Made by a program: the position numbers and the translations under genes. Positions 26,652 to 35,569 of a DNA stretch of 64,000 nt are shown in pieces. How positions within the stretch are numbered: position 1 is the stretch's first letter; each line of letters opens with the position of its first letter. The notes under the pieces were generated by a model. It was not told where the DNA came from. It saw only the letters and a list, made by a program, of their open reading frames with translations, and ran no database searches. The stretch is from Paraburkholderia caribensis (GTDB taxonomy: Bacteria; Pseudomonadota; Gammaproteobacteria; Burkholderiales; Burkholderiaceae), in assembly GCF_002902945.1 (NCBI RefSeq), contig NZ_CP026102.1:1736001-1800000 (forward strand), read 5' to 3'.

Positions 26652-27185
26652 TTAATCAGCTCGGCCTTGCTTGCCCGCATGAACAACGCCGCAGCGCGGA
26701 CAGCGACGCGTTTCTTCCGATGCGTAAAATGCTTCGAAGAGCGGAGGCAGGTCGTCGACGATGCTCTTTAGTTGCAACTCGACGCGATGAACGCGCTCCC
26801 CGCATGCATCGCAATACCACTCGAATCCATCCATTACGCCGTCCGGACGTTGACGCTCTATCACGAGGCAGGCGCTTCCCGGCTCTGGCCGCTGGGGCGA
26901 GTGACGTACGTGCGGCGGCAGTAGAAATACATCCCCTTCTTTCAGTTCGACGCGCTCGCGCCTGCCGTCGATCCACAAGTTGAGGTAGGCGTTGCCGCGC
27001 AGTTGATAGAAAAACTCCTCGAGCGGATCGTCGTGATAGTCGGTTCGCCGATTCGGTCCGCCCACCACTGTGACGATGAAGTCGCTGTCCTGCCATATCT
27101 GCTGGTTGCCGACCGGCGGCTTCAATAGATGCGCGTGCTCGTCGATCCAACGTTCAAAGTTGAACGGCTTTCCATAACTCAGCAT
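26652..27185 (-). CDS. nbaC: 3-hydroxyanthranilate 3,4-dioxygenase
   Basis: A 177-residue cupin extradiol dioxygenase. It cleaves 3-hydroxyanthranilate with O2 to ACMS. Iron ligands are His51 (TDYHDDPLEE), Glu57 and His95 (LPPHVRHSPQRP). Substrate-binding Arg47, Arg99 and Glu110 of the Cupriavidus enzyme are conserved at the same numbers. The C-terminal rubredoxin-like iron site uses Cys125/Cys128 (WYCDACGE) and Cys162/Cys165 (RRCPRCGVV). Everything needed for activity is present. It is the key ring-cleavage step of the operon, followed directly by nbaD. Confidence 0.95.
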   Translation of the reverse strand: MLSYGKPFNFERWIDEHAHLLKPPVGNQQIWQDSDFIVTVVGGPNRRTDYHDDPLEEFFYQLRGNAYLNLWIDGRRERVELKEGDVFLLPPHVRHSPQRPEPGSACLVIERQRPDGVMDGFEWYCDACGERVHRVELQLKSIVDDLPPLFEAFYASEETRRCPRCGVVHAGKQGRAD

Positions 27186-27233
27186 GCTTGTCTCGCTTAA
27201 AAGAATCGATACGTTGAGCGTGCGGTTGGCATT

Positions 27234-27659
27234 TCAGCGTACCGGCACGTATGCGACTGCTTTCATCTCGACAAGCAGGTGGGGATGCGGCAACTGATGA
27301 ACGGCGACAGTGGTTCGTGCTGGACCCGTCTCGTCGAAATACTCCGCATACACTTCGTTGTAGCCACCAAAGTCGCTCATGTTCACCAGGAACGCTGAGA
27401 TTTCGACCAGGTTCGAAAGGTCCGCGCCCTCGCTCTTCAGGATGTCGCGGATGTTTTCGATGACGGCGCGCGTCTGTCGACGAATATCGAGTGTGGCAGT
27501 GCCGAATTCATCAGCCGATGCGCCATCGATTGTGTTGTCCGGACGTCGGGAACTGGTGCCCGATACGAACAGAAAGTCGCCGGCTCGCGCGATATGCGGG
27601 AAGCGCCCGCGCGGCGTCGCCTTGCCCGGCACTACACGCCCTTCAGTGGTCTGATTCAT
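27234..27659 (-). CDS. nbaF: 2-aminomuconate deaminase (RidA family)
   Basis: A 141-residue RidA/YjgF-family protein. Features are FPHIARAGDFLFVSGTSSRR, RRQTRAVIENIRDILKSEGA, VEISAFLVNMSDFGGYNEVYAEYF and PARTTVAVHQLPHPHLLVEMKAVAYV (the conserved Arg and Glu of the family). In the 2-aminomuconate branch of 3-hydroxyanthranilate catabolism, this family hydrolyses 2-aminomuconate to 4-oxalocrotonate and ammonia. The ATG at 27659 overlaps the nbaE stop (ATGA), so it is translated right after the dehydrogenase that makes its substrate. Confidence 0.9.
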   Translation of the reverse strand: MNQTTEGRVVPGKATPRGRFPHIARAGDFLFVSGTSSRRPDNTIDGASADEFGTATLDIRRQTRAVIENIRDILKSEGADLSNLVEISAFLVNMSDFGGYNEVYAEYFDETGPARTTVAVHQLPHPHLLVEMKAVAYVPVR

Positions 27660-29146
27660 GCAATCCTCACGCAGACGTTCGTCAATTCCGAATAGAAGTC
27701 GAGCGAATGGCGACCGCCCTCGCGTCCCAGTCCCGACAGTTTCGCGCCGCCGAATGGCGTGCGCAGATCGCGCACGAACCAGGCATTGACCCATACGATT
27801 CCTGTCTCGATTCGCCTGGCAACTCGATGTCCGCGCGCAAGCTGTGTTGTCCAAATGCTTGCGGCAAGGCCATAAGCGCTGTCGTTGACGCGCTTTACGA
27901 CCTCCTCTTCGCTGTCGAACGGCGCGACGTGGCACACCGGTCCGAATATCTCTTCGCGTACGCATCGGGCGGAATCGGGCAAGCCAGTCCAGATCGTCGG
28001 CATGACAAACGCGCCGTCATCGCGTGCGTCGCCAAAGCTCGGTGCGCCGCCTCCCGTCACGACAGTGGCGCCTTCTTCGACGGCGAGACGGAAATACGAC
28101 AGCACCTTGTCGCGATGGCCGCGCGATATGAGCGGTCCCATCGTCGTAGCCGGGTCGTCGGGCGCCCCGACGCGCAGTTTTTCCGCCTGTTCCTTCAAGG
28201 CAGTCACAAAGCGTTCGAAGATCGGCCGCTCGACGTACACGCGTTCACTGCACAGACAGACCTGGCCGGCGTTCGTGAAACTCGATTTAAGTACGCCGGC
28301 GACCGCCGCATCGAAGTCGGCGTCCGCGAACACGACGGCCGCATTCTTGCCGCCCAGCTCGAAAGAAACCTCTTTGACGCCGTCCGCAACGGCCTTCATG
28401 ATCGTGCTGCCGGTGCGCGACTCACCTGTGAAGGTGATTGCACTGATATCCGGATGCCGCGTGAGGAATTCGCCCGCCGCGTTCTGACCATGCCCATGAA
28501 TCAGATTGAAGACGCCGGGTGGCAAGCCGACCTCGTGCATGACTTCGGCGAGCAACGAAGCGGAGCTGGGTGTCTCCTCGGAAGGCTTGGCGACCACGCA
28601 ATTGCCCATGGCCAGCGCCGGCGCCACCTTCCAGGTGAACAACAGCAAGGGCAGATTCCACGGCGATATGATGCCGATCACGCCGAGGGGCTTGCGCGTC
28701 ACGTAGTTAATCAGCTCACTGCCGTCCGCTGCGTGCGTTTCGAAGAACTCACCGCTTGCCGTGCGGACAAGATCCGCAAAGGTTCGGAAATTCGCGATGC
28801 CGCGTGCAATGTCGAGGGTGCGGGCCTGCGCGACCGGACGACCGGTATCGGCAACTTCGGCGGCCACGAACTCATCGAAGCGAGCCTCGATGCCGTCTGC
28901 GATCTTATGCAGCCAAACCGCCCGCTGCGCCGGCGTGGTGTCGCGCCAGCCGGCTCTCTGCGCAGCGTGAGCCGCACGGACGGCGTTATCGACCAGCGCA
29001 GCGTCCGCCTCACAGACATCGGCAAGCTTGCGACCGTCGACCGGACTCAGGTTTGCAAAGGTCGTGCTGCTCCCCACGAACTCACCGTTGATGTAATGGC
29101 GCAACAGCTGCCCGTCGCGCGAGGTCGAAACCAATTGTGATGTCAC
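27656..29146 (-). CDS. nbaE: 2-aminomuconate 6-semialdehyde dehydrogenase
   Basis: A 496-residue NAD-dependent aldehyde dehydrogenase. Motifs are IISPWNLPLLLFTWKVAPAL (cofactor), ITFTGESRTGSTIMKA, the Glu in VSFELGGKNAAVVF, and the catalytic Cys in SFTNAGQVCLCSERVYVERP. The C-terminal VNAWFVRDLRTPFGGAKLSG with Arg is typical of the AMSDH/HMSDH (DmpC, AmnC) subgroup. It oxidises 2-aminomuconate semialdehyde to 2-aminomuconate. GTG at 29146 is preferred because AGGAGAAGG precedes it closely; the frame is open upstream to 29224. Confidence 0.92.
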   Translation of the reverse strand: MTSQLVSTSRDGQLLRHYINGEFVGSSTTFANLSPVDGRKLADVCEADAALVDNAVRAAHAAQRAGWRDTTPAQRAVWLHKIADGIEARFDEFVAAEVADTGRPVAQARTLDIARGIANFRTFADLVRTASGEFFETHAADGSELINYVTRKPLGVIGIISPWNLPLLLFTWKVAPALAMGNCVVAKPSEETPSSASLLAEVMHEVGLPPGVFNLIHGHGQNAAGEFLTRHPDISAITFTGESRTGSTIMKAVADGVKEVSFELGGKNAAVVFADADFDAAVAGVLKSSFTNAGQVCLCSERVYVERPIFERFVTALKEQAEKLRVGAPDDPATTMGPLISRGHRDKVLSYFRLAVEEGATVVTGGGAPSFGDARDDGAFVMPTIWTGLPDSARCVREEIFGPVCHVAPFDSEEEVVKRVNDSAYGLAASIWTTQLARGHRVARRIETGIVWVNAWFVRDLRTPFGGAKLSGLGREGGRHSLDFYSELTNVCVRIA

Positions 29147-29262
29147 ACCCTTCTCCTGCCTGATTGAATTTGCCTTTCCACGCACATGTTCGAGGTTGCA
29201 TGGATCCTCACACCCCTCCGCCACATCTGTCGGCGTCGCTGGACGAACAGTTGCGCCACGGC

Positions 29263-29568
29263 TCAGGCGATGGGTAGCGCGAGAACGCGGTTGTGTTCGT
29301 CGATTGCAAGGCCGACGTCGTCGCCTACCCGCACGGCGCGCTCGAGCCGCGCGATGACGATCGGGCCAACGTCCGTTGTAACGCTCGCAAGAAGCACGTC
29401 TGCGCCGTCTTGTGCGCCGACGCGACGGCGCACCGTCGTGAATTCGTCAACAGTGCCGCGTTCGGCCGCTCGCTCGAGCCACCCAGCGCCACCGCACTCG
29501 AAGCAGAAATAACGCGCAGGAAACACGGTCGAACCGCACTGTTTGCACTGGAATACCTTGAGCGTCAT
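29263..29568 (-). CDS. DUF35 zinc-ribbon/OB-fold protein
   Basis: A 101-residue DUF35 protein. The rubredoxin-like zinc ribbon is FQCKQCGSTVFPARYFCFECG (two Cys pairs), followed by an OB fold with VDEFTTVRRRVGAQDG and VGPIVIARLERAVRVGDDV. DUF35 proteins pair with thiolase-fold partners and are needed for activity of Ltp2-type retro-aldolases and some ketothiolases or polyketide-like enzymes. It overlaps the thiolase-like gene by ATGA, so the two almost surely form one complex. GAGGTGTGCA precedes the ATG. Confidence 0.88.
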   Translation of the reverse strand: MTLKVFQCKQCGSTVFPARYFCFECGGAGWLERAAERGTVDEFTTVRRRVGAQDGADVLLASVTTDVGPIVIARLERAVRVGDDVGLAIDEHNRVLALPIA

Positions 29569-30731
29569 TGCACACCTCGCTCAACCGCTTCGAGCACCAC
29601 GGCATTCGCACACATGCCATAGCGATACTCGACCATTCCATAGCCACTCACGAGCGCCAGCCGGGCATTCGGCACCTGCCGCTCCCCCGCACGACCGCGC
29701 AATTGGGCTAGCGCCTCCACGAGACCATGCATGCCGCCCGCAGCTCCTGCCTGCCCCGCGGACAGTTGACCACCGGAGGTATTCACCGGCAGGTCGCGCG
29801 ATGCGATGCGCGCGATCATCGCCCGCAGGTCGCCGTCGGGCGCGAAGCCGAGATCCGCCAGTTGCGCAATCGCCATCACGGGGTAGTCGTCATAGACGGA
29901 GACCATGTCGATGTCGTCCGGCGTGACGCCTGCCTGCCGCCACAAATCGCCGGCGATCGTAGCCAATGAAGTCTCAGTGCCATCCCCTGTCTGGTCGTCG
30001 CCGTTGTAACGGCATTGCAGAGAACGCACACGGACATTCCGGGCGCGACGCGCGAGATCGGCGCGCGCGATGATCACGGCGTTGGCGCCGCTGACCACGG
30101 GTACGCAATCGAACCGGCCCAACGGGTCAGCGATGATCGGCGCTTCGAGATAGTCGTCGATGGTCAGCGGCGTTCTATAGATAGCATTCGGGTTCAGCGC
30201 TGCCCAGGCGCGCTGCGCGACGCACAGCGCCCCATAGTCGCGTCTAGTCAGGTTGTGACGCTTCGCGTGACGCTGCGTGAGCATCGCGAACAGTCCGTTC
30301 GGCCCACCCAGGTCGAGCGGGCGCAACCAGTTTCGCGTTGTCAGGTTGTAGTGATCGACCAGCTGCTTGAAGTCAGCGGGCTCGAATCGGTCGCCGGACA
30401 CCAGCGCAATCACCTTCGCGTCGCCGTGCTGAATTGCGCGTATAGCGTGCTGCAGCATATTGATGGCGCTTGCTCCACCGTGACAATCGTCCATGCACCA
30501 GCGTGGGCTGAGTCCGAGGCGCCAGGCGAGATCGATAGCATGGTCAGGAGCCAGTGTGAAAGACGCTACGCCGAGCCCGTCGATGTCTTTCGCCGTGAAC
30601 CCGGATTCGTCGAGCGCGGCGGCGAAGGCCCGGGCAAGCAGATCGCCTGTGGAATCTGACGTCGCCTGTCGCCGGTACGGTATTTCCACACCGGCTGTCA
30701 GTAGTGCTTCGTCGCATTTGTCGAGTGTCAT
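29565..30731 (-). CDS. Thiolase-superfamily protein (SCP2/Ltp2-like)
   Basis: A 388-residue thiolase-fold protein of the lipid-transfer/SCP2 type. Recognisable are DIDGLGVASFTLAPDHAID, the central WCMDDCHGGASAINMLQHAI, IALVSGDRFEP, SVYDDYPVMAIAQLADLGF and the C-terminal NTSGGQLSAGQAGAAGGMHG. A Cys (DDCHGG) lies near but not exactly at the usual nucleophile position, so it may be a thiolase or an Ltp2-like retro-aldolase that uses Tyr. With its DUF35 partner it should cleave a side chain from a CoA thioester made by the ligase at 32198. No enoyl-CoA hydratase or acyl-CoA dehydrogenase is in the run, hinting that the substrate arrives already at the beta-keto or beta-hydroxy level. Confidence 0.85.
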   Translation of the reverse strand: MTLDKCDEALLTAGVEIPYRRQATSDSTGDLLARAFAAALDESGFTAKDIDGLGVASFTLAPDHAIDLAWRLGLSPRWCMDDCHGGASAINMLQHAIRAIQHGDAKVIALVSGDRFEPADFKQLVDHYNLTTRNWLRPLDLGGPNGLFAMLTQRHAKRHNLTRRDYGALCVAQRAWAALNPNAIYRTPLTIDDYLEAPIIADPLGRFDCVPVVSGANAVIIARADLARRARNVRVRSLQCRYNGDDQTGDGTETSLATIAGDLWRQAGVTPDDIDMVSVYDDYPVMAIAQLADLGFAPDGDLRAMIARIASRDLPVNTSGGQLSAGQAGAAGGMHGLVEALAQLRGRAGERQVPNARLALVSGYGMVEYRYGMCANAVVLEAVERGVQ

Positions 30732-30755
30732 TTTCGATTTCCTTGAGCGCGACGA

Positions 30756-32099
30756 TCAACGCTCGCGACGAGCAACCGTCTCGTGTGTGAAGAACAGTGA
30801 GATCACGGTGACCATGCCGAGGGCCGCCATCAGCAAAGCCACCGGCCAGGCTGCGTGATAGTGCGCGAGCAGCGCCGTCGCCAGCAGTGGCGACAAGCCG
30901 CCTGCAAAGACCGACGAAACCTCGTGTCCAAGCGCCATACCCGAGTAGCGCACTTCCGTGGTGAACAGTTCGCCCATCAGCGCGGGTTGCGTACCGAGCA
31001 TCGCGCCGTGGCACACAGCATTACCGAGCAGGAATGCCAGCCAGATGAGAGCCGGGACCTTCGTATCGAGGAGCCAGAAAAACGGAAACGCGATAATGAC
31101 GACACCCAGCGCACCGATCATGTACACGGGCTTGCGACCCAGACGGTCGGACAAGCGGCCCCACAACATCAGCGTAACGAGTTCCACCGCCATCGAGACG
31201 ATCACGCCAGCGAGCATGATCTGGTTAGGTACGCCGATGAACTTCCCATAGACGAGCGCAAAGGCAATGACAATGTATGAGGCGCCGTTCTCGGCAACAC
31301 GCAGCCCCATAGCCATTAGAACTTCCTTGGGATGTTTCCGGATGACGTCGAGTACCGGCATCCGCGCCCTTCTACCCTCGGCCTCGGCCTTCGCGAATTC
31401 GGCGCTTTCCGGCAACCGCGAACGGATATAGACGCCCACACCGAAAATAGCGATCGACAGCAGGAAGGGAATACGCCAGCCCCACGTCATGAACGCATCC
31501 TTCGGCAACATCTGCACGAGAAAGAAAACGCTCGCCGACAGCACAAAGCCTCCGCCGACGCCGATCTGGCTCATCGATGCGTAAAATCCGCGCTTCTCAG
31601 GTGGTGCGGACTCGCTGATCATCAGCACCGCGCCACCCCATTCGCCGCCCGCCGCGATGCCTTGCAATATGCGCAGGACTATCAGCAGCGCCGGCGCCCA
31701 CAGTCCGACCTGGGAGTAAGTTGGCAGAAAGCCGATCAGAAAGGTCGCACCGCCCATGATCGACAGTGTCCACACGAGGGCACTCTTTCGACCATAGCGA
31801 TCGCCGATGTGCCCAAACAGCGCGCCACCTAATGGACGAGCGGCAAACCCGACCGCGAAGCCCGCGAACGCGACAAGCGTGCCCAGCAGCGGGTCGGTTC
31901 CTTTCGGAAAGAACAGCTCACCGAAAACGAGCGCCGCGGCCGTGCTGTACAGGAAAAAGTCATACCACTCGAGCGCGTTGCCGGCGACCGACGCGAACAC
32001 GATCCGGCGTAGGGATCTCTCGTCGACAGAGACCGCGAGCGGCTCTGGCACCACTTGAGATGGCGTGCTTACAGCAGAAAACGTTCGCGTGCTAGTCAT
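30756..32099 (-). CDS. MHS-family MFS transporter (metabolite:proton symporter)
   Basis: A 447-residue, 12-segment MFS permease. The MHS signature is clear: VAGNALEWYDFFLYSTAAAL, GHIGDRYGRKSALVWTL (motif A), RILQGIAAGGEWGGAVLM, and GRLSDRLGRKPVYMIG in the second half. Related carriers import shikimate, proline betaine, 4-methyl-o-phthalate or aromatic acids. It probably imports the carboxylic acid that the adjacent CoA ligase activates. The ATG at 32099 is chosen because GGAG lies six bases upstream. Confidence 0.92.
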   Translation of the reverse strand: MTSTRTFSAVSTPSQVVPEPLAVSVDERSLRRIVFASVAGNALEWYDFFLYSTAAALVFGELFFPKGTDPLLGTLVAFAGFAVGFAARPLGGALFGHIGDRYGRKSALVWTLSIMGGATFLIGFLPTYSQVGLWAPALLIVLRILQGIAAGGEWGGAVLMISESAPPEKRGFYASMSQIGVGGGFVLSASVFFLVQMLPKDAFMTWGWRIPFLLSIAIFGVGVYIRSRLPESAEFAKAEAEGRRARMPVLDVIRKHPKEVLMAMGLRVAENGASYIVIAFALVYGKFIGVPNQIMLAGVIVSMAVELVTLMLWGRLSDRLGRKPVYMIGALGVVIIAFPFFWLLDTKVPALIWLAFLLGNAVCHGAMLGTQPALMGELFTTEVRYSGMALGHEVSSVFAGGLSPLLATALLAHYHAAWPVALLMAALGMVTVISLFFTHETVARRER

Positions 32100-32197
32100 G
32101 GGAGTCTCCATGTGTACATTCGAGATGTCCTCGATGTTGCTGTCTCAGTTGCTATGCGTTGAAGCGGCCCAAGCTTCCGGGAAAGGGGCAGCTCGCT

Positions 32198-33820
32198 TCA
32201 TCGACGCTTGAGTCGGTAGCCGGACGTTTCCAGATCCCACGTCGTGGCGGTAAGGCCGGTTTGCCGCAATTTGAATTTCTGGATCTTTCCGTTTTCGGTC
32301 TTCGGCAGTTCCTGCTCGAAGTCCAGATAGCGCGGCACAGCGAAGTACGGCAGGCGCGGTTCGCAGTAGCGAATCAGATCGAGTGGCTCTAACAGCTCAC
32401 CGTCACGCAGACCGATTACGGCCATCACCTCGTCTTCCGCGAGTGCGGAATTCACGGCGAACACAGCCGCCGTTTCGACCGACGGATGACTCAACAGCAC
32501 TTGCTCGACCTCGTATGAGGAGATGTTCTCGCCTCGGCGGCGGATCGCATCCTTCTGACGATCGACGAAACGGAAATAGCCATCGGACTCACGTATGACG
32601 CGGTCGCCCGTATGAAACCAGAGATTGCGCCAGGCCTTCACCGTTTCCGCCGCCATGCCGAGATAGCCGCTTGCAAAGGAAAACGGCTCGTCGGCACGCA
32701 GGATGAGTTCGCCGGGCTCGCCGTCGGGTACAGGCTGATCATGCTCGTCCACGACTCGCGCCTGGAAGCCTTGAGCCAGCCTGCCCATATATCCGGGACG
32801 TCGTGCGCTCGCGACGCCGCCGATCACCGCATTCGTTTCCGTCGAGCCGTACCCGTCGATCAGTGCAATGCCGCAGCGAGCGGTGAATTCGTCCTGGAAA
32901 TGTCCCGGCACGCCCGGTGCGAGCGCGACGCGGACCCGATGACTACGCTCGTTGGCAGCGACCGGCCGGCCCAGCAAGATGGGCACCATCGCACCGAGAA
33001 CGAACGTCACGGTCGCTTGCGTGGCCACCAGGGCGTCGAAAAAGCCGCTTGCCGAGAAACGCCGGCCCACGACAAGCTGAGCATCCTTCATCAACGCCTG
33101 AAAGAAACTGTTGAGTGCGTTTGTATGGAAAAGTGGCAAACATGTGTACAGGACGTCGCCCGCGACAACTCCCAGATCACGCGCAGTGTTATGCCCCCAC
33201 CAGTAGAACTGGGCGTGCGGGCAGATCACCCCTTTGGACAACCCGGACGTTCCCGACGTATAAAGCACGGCCAACGCATCTCCGTTCTCCACCTTCGCTG
33301 CTGGAATCGGCTCTGCTGCCGGCGGAAACGGGGAAGTCGCGTAACGGGGCGCAAGTGAATCGGTCGCCGGATCGCCGATAAGCCAGATGCGCTCCAAGGG
33401 AAGATCTCTCGCCTCGAGCGCGTGTACAACATCCACAAGATGGGCTTCGGCAACTAGCAGGCGGGCGCCCGAGTTGCGCAGAATGTGCTCGAGTTGCAGA
33501 CCGCGCGATGCGGTGTTAATCGGAACGACCACCGCGCCGAGCCATCCGCAGCCGAGGACGACTTCCATAAATTCTGCCCGGTTTCCGCACAGCAATGCGA
33601 CGTGGTCACCGCGCTTGACGCCATGGGCGGCCAGTGTGCCGGCGCGGCGCGATGCGACCTCCACAGCATCGGCGGCGCTCCATACAGTAGTTCCGTCTGA
33701 AAAGAGCGGACCCGCCCCGTTTCGTGCAACGCGCGCCGTCAGCAAAGCCGGCAAAGTGCGCGACGAAGTAACCGCTGTTTCTTCTACAGGCTGTTCGACG
33801 ATCGTATCTGTCAGTTCCAT
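32198..33820 (-). CDS. Acyl/aryl-CoA ligase (ANL superfamily)
   Basis: A 540-residue AMP-forming ligase, first gene of the minus-strand catabolic run. Motifs are ALAVLYTSGTSGLSKGVICP (P-loop), IDGYGSTETNAVIGG, NLWFHTGDRVIRESDGYFRF, DRQKDAIRRRGENISSYEVE and the catalytic Lys in LPKTENGKIQKFKLR. It resembles the CaiC-type ligases that convert carnitine or other free acids to CoA thioesters. It likely activates the acid imported by the MHS carrier for the thiolase-like/DUF35 step. The ATG at 33820 has GGAGAGG about 9 bases upstream. It is divergent from the LysR gene. Confidence 0.9.
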   Translation of the reverse strand: MELTDTIVEQPVEETAVTSSRTLPALLTARVARNGAGPLFSDGTTVWSAADAVEVASRRAGTLAAHGVKRGDHVALLCGNRAEFMEVVLGCGWLGAVVVPINTASRGLQLEHILRNSGARLLVAEAHLVDVVHALEARDLPLERIWLIGDPATDSLAPRYATSPFPPAAEPIPAAKVENGDALAVLYTSGTSGLSKGVICPHAQFYWWGHNTARDLGVVAGDVLYTCLPLFHTNALNSFFQALMKDAQLVVGRRFSASGFFDALVATQATVTFVLGAMVPILLGRPVAANERSHRVRVALAPGVPGHFQDEFTARCGIALIDGYGSTETNAVIGGVASARRPGYMGRLAQGFQARVVDEHDQPVPDGEPGELILRADEPFSFASGYLGMAAETVKAWRNLWFHTGDRVIRESDGYFRFVDRQKDAIRRRGENISSYEVEQVLLSHPSVETAAVFAVNSALAEDEVMAVIGLRDGELLEPLDLIRYCEPRLPYFAVPRYLDFEQELPKTENGKIQKFKLRQTGLTATTWDLETSGYRLKRR

Positions 33821-33869
33821 GAACACTTGCCTCTCCTATGTGTGAGGCCAGTCTAGGATCCGTTAATAT

Positions 33870-33884
33870 ATCGGTCAAATCGAT
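33870..33884. promoter_or_regulatory. Candidate LysR operator in the divergent promoter region
   Basis: ATCGGTCAAATCGAT contains a dyad (ATCG-N7-CGAT) and fits T-N11-A. It lies in the 86-base space between the CoA-ligase start and the LysR start. Confidence 0.45.
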
Positions 33885-33906
33885 CAAATTTAGGGTGTAC
33901 ATAGAC

Positions 33907-34815
33907 GTGATCAATTATCACAGCGTCGATCTCAACCTGCTGCGCGTCTTCCAGGTGATTCTTGAAGAACGGAGCCTCACACGCGCGGCGCAGCGACTCG
34001 ATCTGTCGCAGCCCACGATCAGTTATTCGCTCGGGCGTCTGAGGTCGCTTTTTGATGATCCGCTTTTCGTTCGCACGCCTGACGGTATGTTGCCTACGGC
34101 CACCGCGGAAAGATTGGCTGTGCCGGTCAGCAACGCCATTGCGTCGATCCGCGAAGCATTGCGGCAAAGCGAAGAGTTCGATCCGGCGACGAGTACGCGC
34201 GAGTTTCGTTTGGCGATGTCTGACATCGGGCAACACGTTTTTCTGCCACGCATTTGCGAGAAACTTGAGCGCGTTGCTCCGGAAGTGCGTCTATCAGCCG
34301 AGCAGGTGCCGCTGCGAGAAGTTGAGGAGAAGTTGAGGCTCGGGCAAATCGATCTCGCTATAGGCAATCTTCCGTCGCTCATGCCGGTCACGAACCACGC
34401 GCTACTGTTTCGCGATGAGTTTGTGTGCATGACGCGAAAGCGCTCCGGGCTACCGGTCAGGAAGTTGTCACGGCAAAAATTCCTGGAATTCCTGCATGTG
34501 AGCGTGACAACCAGCGATAGCAGCCACCTTGCGATTGACGACATCCTGCGCACGCAGGGTTTGCACAGGCGTATTGCACTGCGAGTGCCCCATTTCACGG
34601 TTGTTCCGCAGATCCTGCAGCGCACGAACTGGATGGTGACACTCCATAAAGGCGCGGCACTTATGTTCAACGAAACGGGCCAGTTTTCAATCTATCCGAT
34701 GCCGGCGGATATTCCTGACATTGAATCCACCGTCCATTGGCATCGTAACTTCGACAATGACGAAGGAATCCGTTGGTTCCGCCAACTTGTCATCGAGACG
34801 TTGCATCTCGACTGA
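33907..34815 (+). CDS. LysR-family regulator of the catabolic operon
   Basis: A 302-residue LysR regulator. The winged HTH is HSVDLNLLRVFQVILEERSL, then TRAAQRLDLSQPTISYSLGR; the effector domain follows, with FRLAMSDIGQHVFLPRICE and LRLGQIDLAIGNLPSL, as in NahR/LinR/NodD-type regulators. The GTG at 33907 is chosen because the protein then begins INYHSVDLNLLR, the normal NahR-type start; an ATG at 33838 would cover the divergent promoter. Its position fits activation of the ligase-to-MBL run by a pathway metabolite. Confidence 0.9.
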   Translation: MINYHSVDLNLLRVFQVILEERSLTRAAQRLDLSQPTISYSLGRLRSLFDDPLFVRTPDGMLPTATAERLAVPVSNAIASIREALRQSEEFDPATSTREFRLAMSDIGQHVFLPRICEKLERVAPEVRLSAEQVPLREVEEKLRLGQIDLAIGNLPSLMPVTNHALLFRDEFVCMTRKRSGLPVRKLSRQKFLEFLHVSVTTSDSSHLAIDDILRTQGLHRRIALRVPHFTVVPQILQRTNWMVTLHKGAALMFNETGQFSIYPMPADIPDIESTVHWHRNFDNDEGIRWFRQLVIETLHLD

Positions 34816-34942
34816 CACGCATCGAAAAAGACGGCCGTCCGGTCTTGCTCCTGGGCCAATCCTTGACTGATCGGCTTCATGGGCTAATGTCCGCGGCTCA
34901 GTTGCCCTCAGGCAACGAGGGGCTTTTCTGGGTTTTTCAGAC

Positions 34943-35569
34943 CTACTTGGGCATCGACTGGTCCACTGCGGCATCCCAGATCCCCATCGCGTCAGTCGCA
35001 GCCTTCTCGATAACGGCATACTTGATGCGATCGCGGGCGAGCACAGACAGTCCCTGGAAGAAAGAGTCGAGCGCGATGGACAGCGATGTCGGATCCGTGC
35101 TGCTGCGCAGTTCTCCGCTCTTGATGCCCCGCGCTACGCAGGTGCGAAAGCCGGCGCGGGTGCGACTACGCACCTCACGAAGCAACTGGGTGACGGCTTC
35201 ACTGCCGATGGAACTGGCCTCGACAACGCCCAGCGCAACCATACAGCCTTTCGGATGGCCGCTCTCAGTCTGCATCCTTGCCGACCGGAGCAGCGCAAGG
35301 AACACGCCCTCCCGTGGCGGAAGCGACGTGTCATGGAGACTACGCGTCACCTTGCCATAAAGCTCCATGTATCGTGCCAGCGCCTCCTTGTACAGCGCCT
35401 CCTTGGACTCGAAAGCCGCATAAAAGCTGGGCGCGGAGATGCCGCCGCCGATCGCCGCCTTCAGTTGCGACAAAGACGTCGATTCATAGCCATGTTCCCA
35501 GAACAGATGCATTGCCGAAATGATCGCCGCATCGCGGTCGAACGTGCGTGGCCGACCCCGCTGAACCAT
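34943..35569 (-). CDS. TetR/AcrR-family regulator
   Basis: A 208-residue TetR regulator. The N-terminus GRPRTFDRDAAIISAMHLFW and HTH YESTSLSQLKAAIGGGISAP, SFYAAFESKEALYKEALARY belong to the YjdC/ComR-like group with a C-terminal domain containing HPKGCMVALGVVEASS. It is divergent from the SnoaL and MFS genes; two copies of GTACCACTCGGTA in front of those genes are its likely operators. Confidence 0.88.
   Translation of the reverse strand: MVQRGRPRTFDRDAAIISAMHLFWEHGYESTSLSQLKAAIGGGISAPSFYAAFESKEALYKEALARYMELYGKVTRSLHDTSLPPREGVFLALLRSARMQTESGHPKGCMVALGVVEASSIGSEAVTQLLREVRSRTRAGFRTCVARGIKSGELRSSTDPTSLSIALDSFFQGLSVLARDRIKYAVIEKAATDAMGIWDAAVDQSMPK

Noticed and set aside
27491..29140. 549-residue plus-strand open frame
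   Set aside because: It is the antisense shadow of nbaE/nbaF, caused by high-GC codon use; Arg/His-rich composition and no domain.
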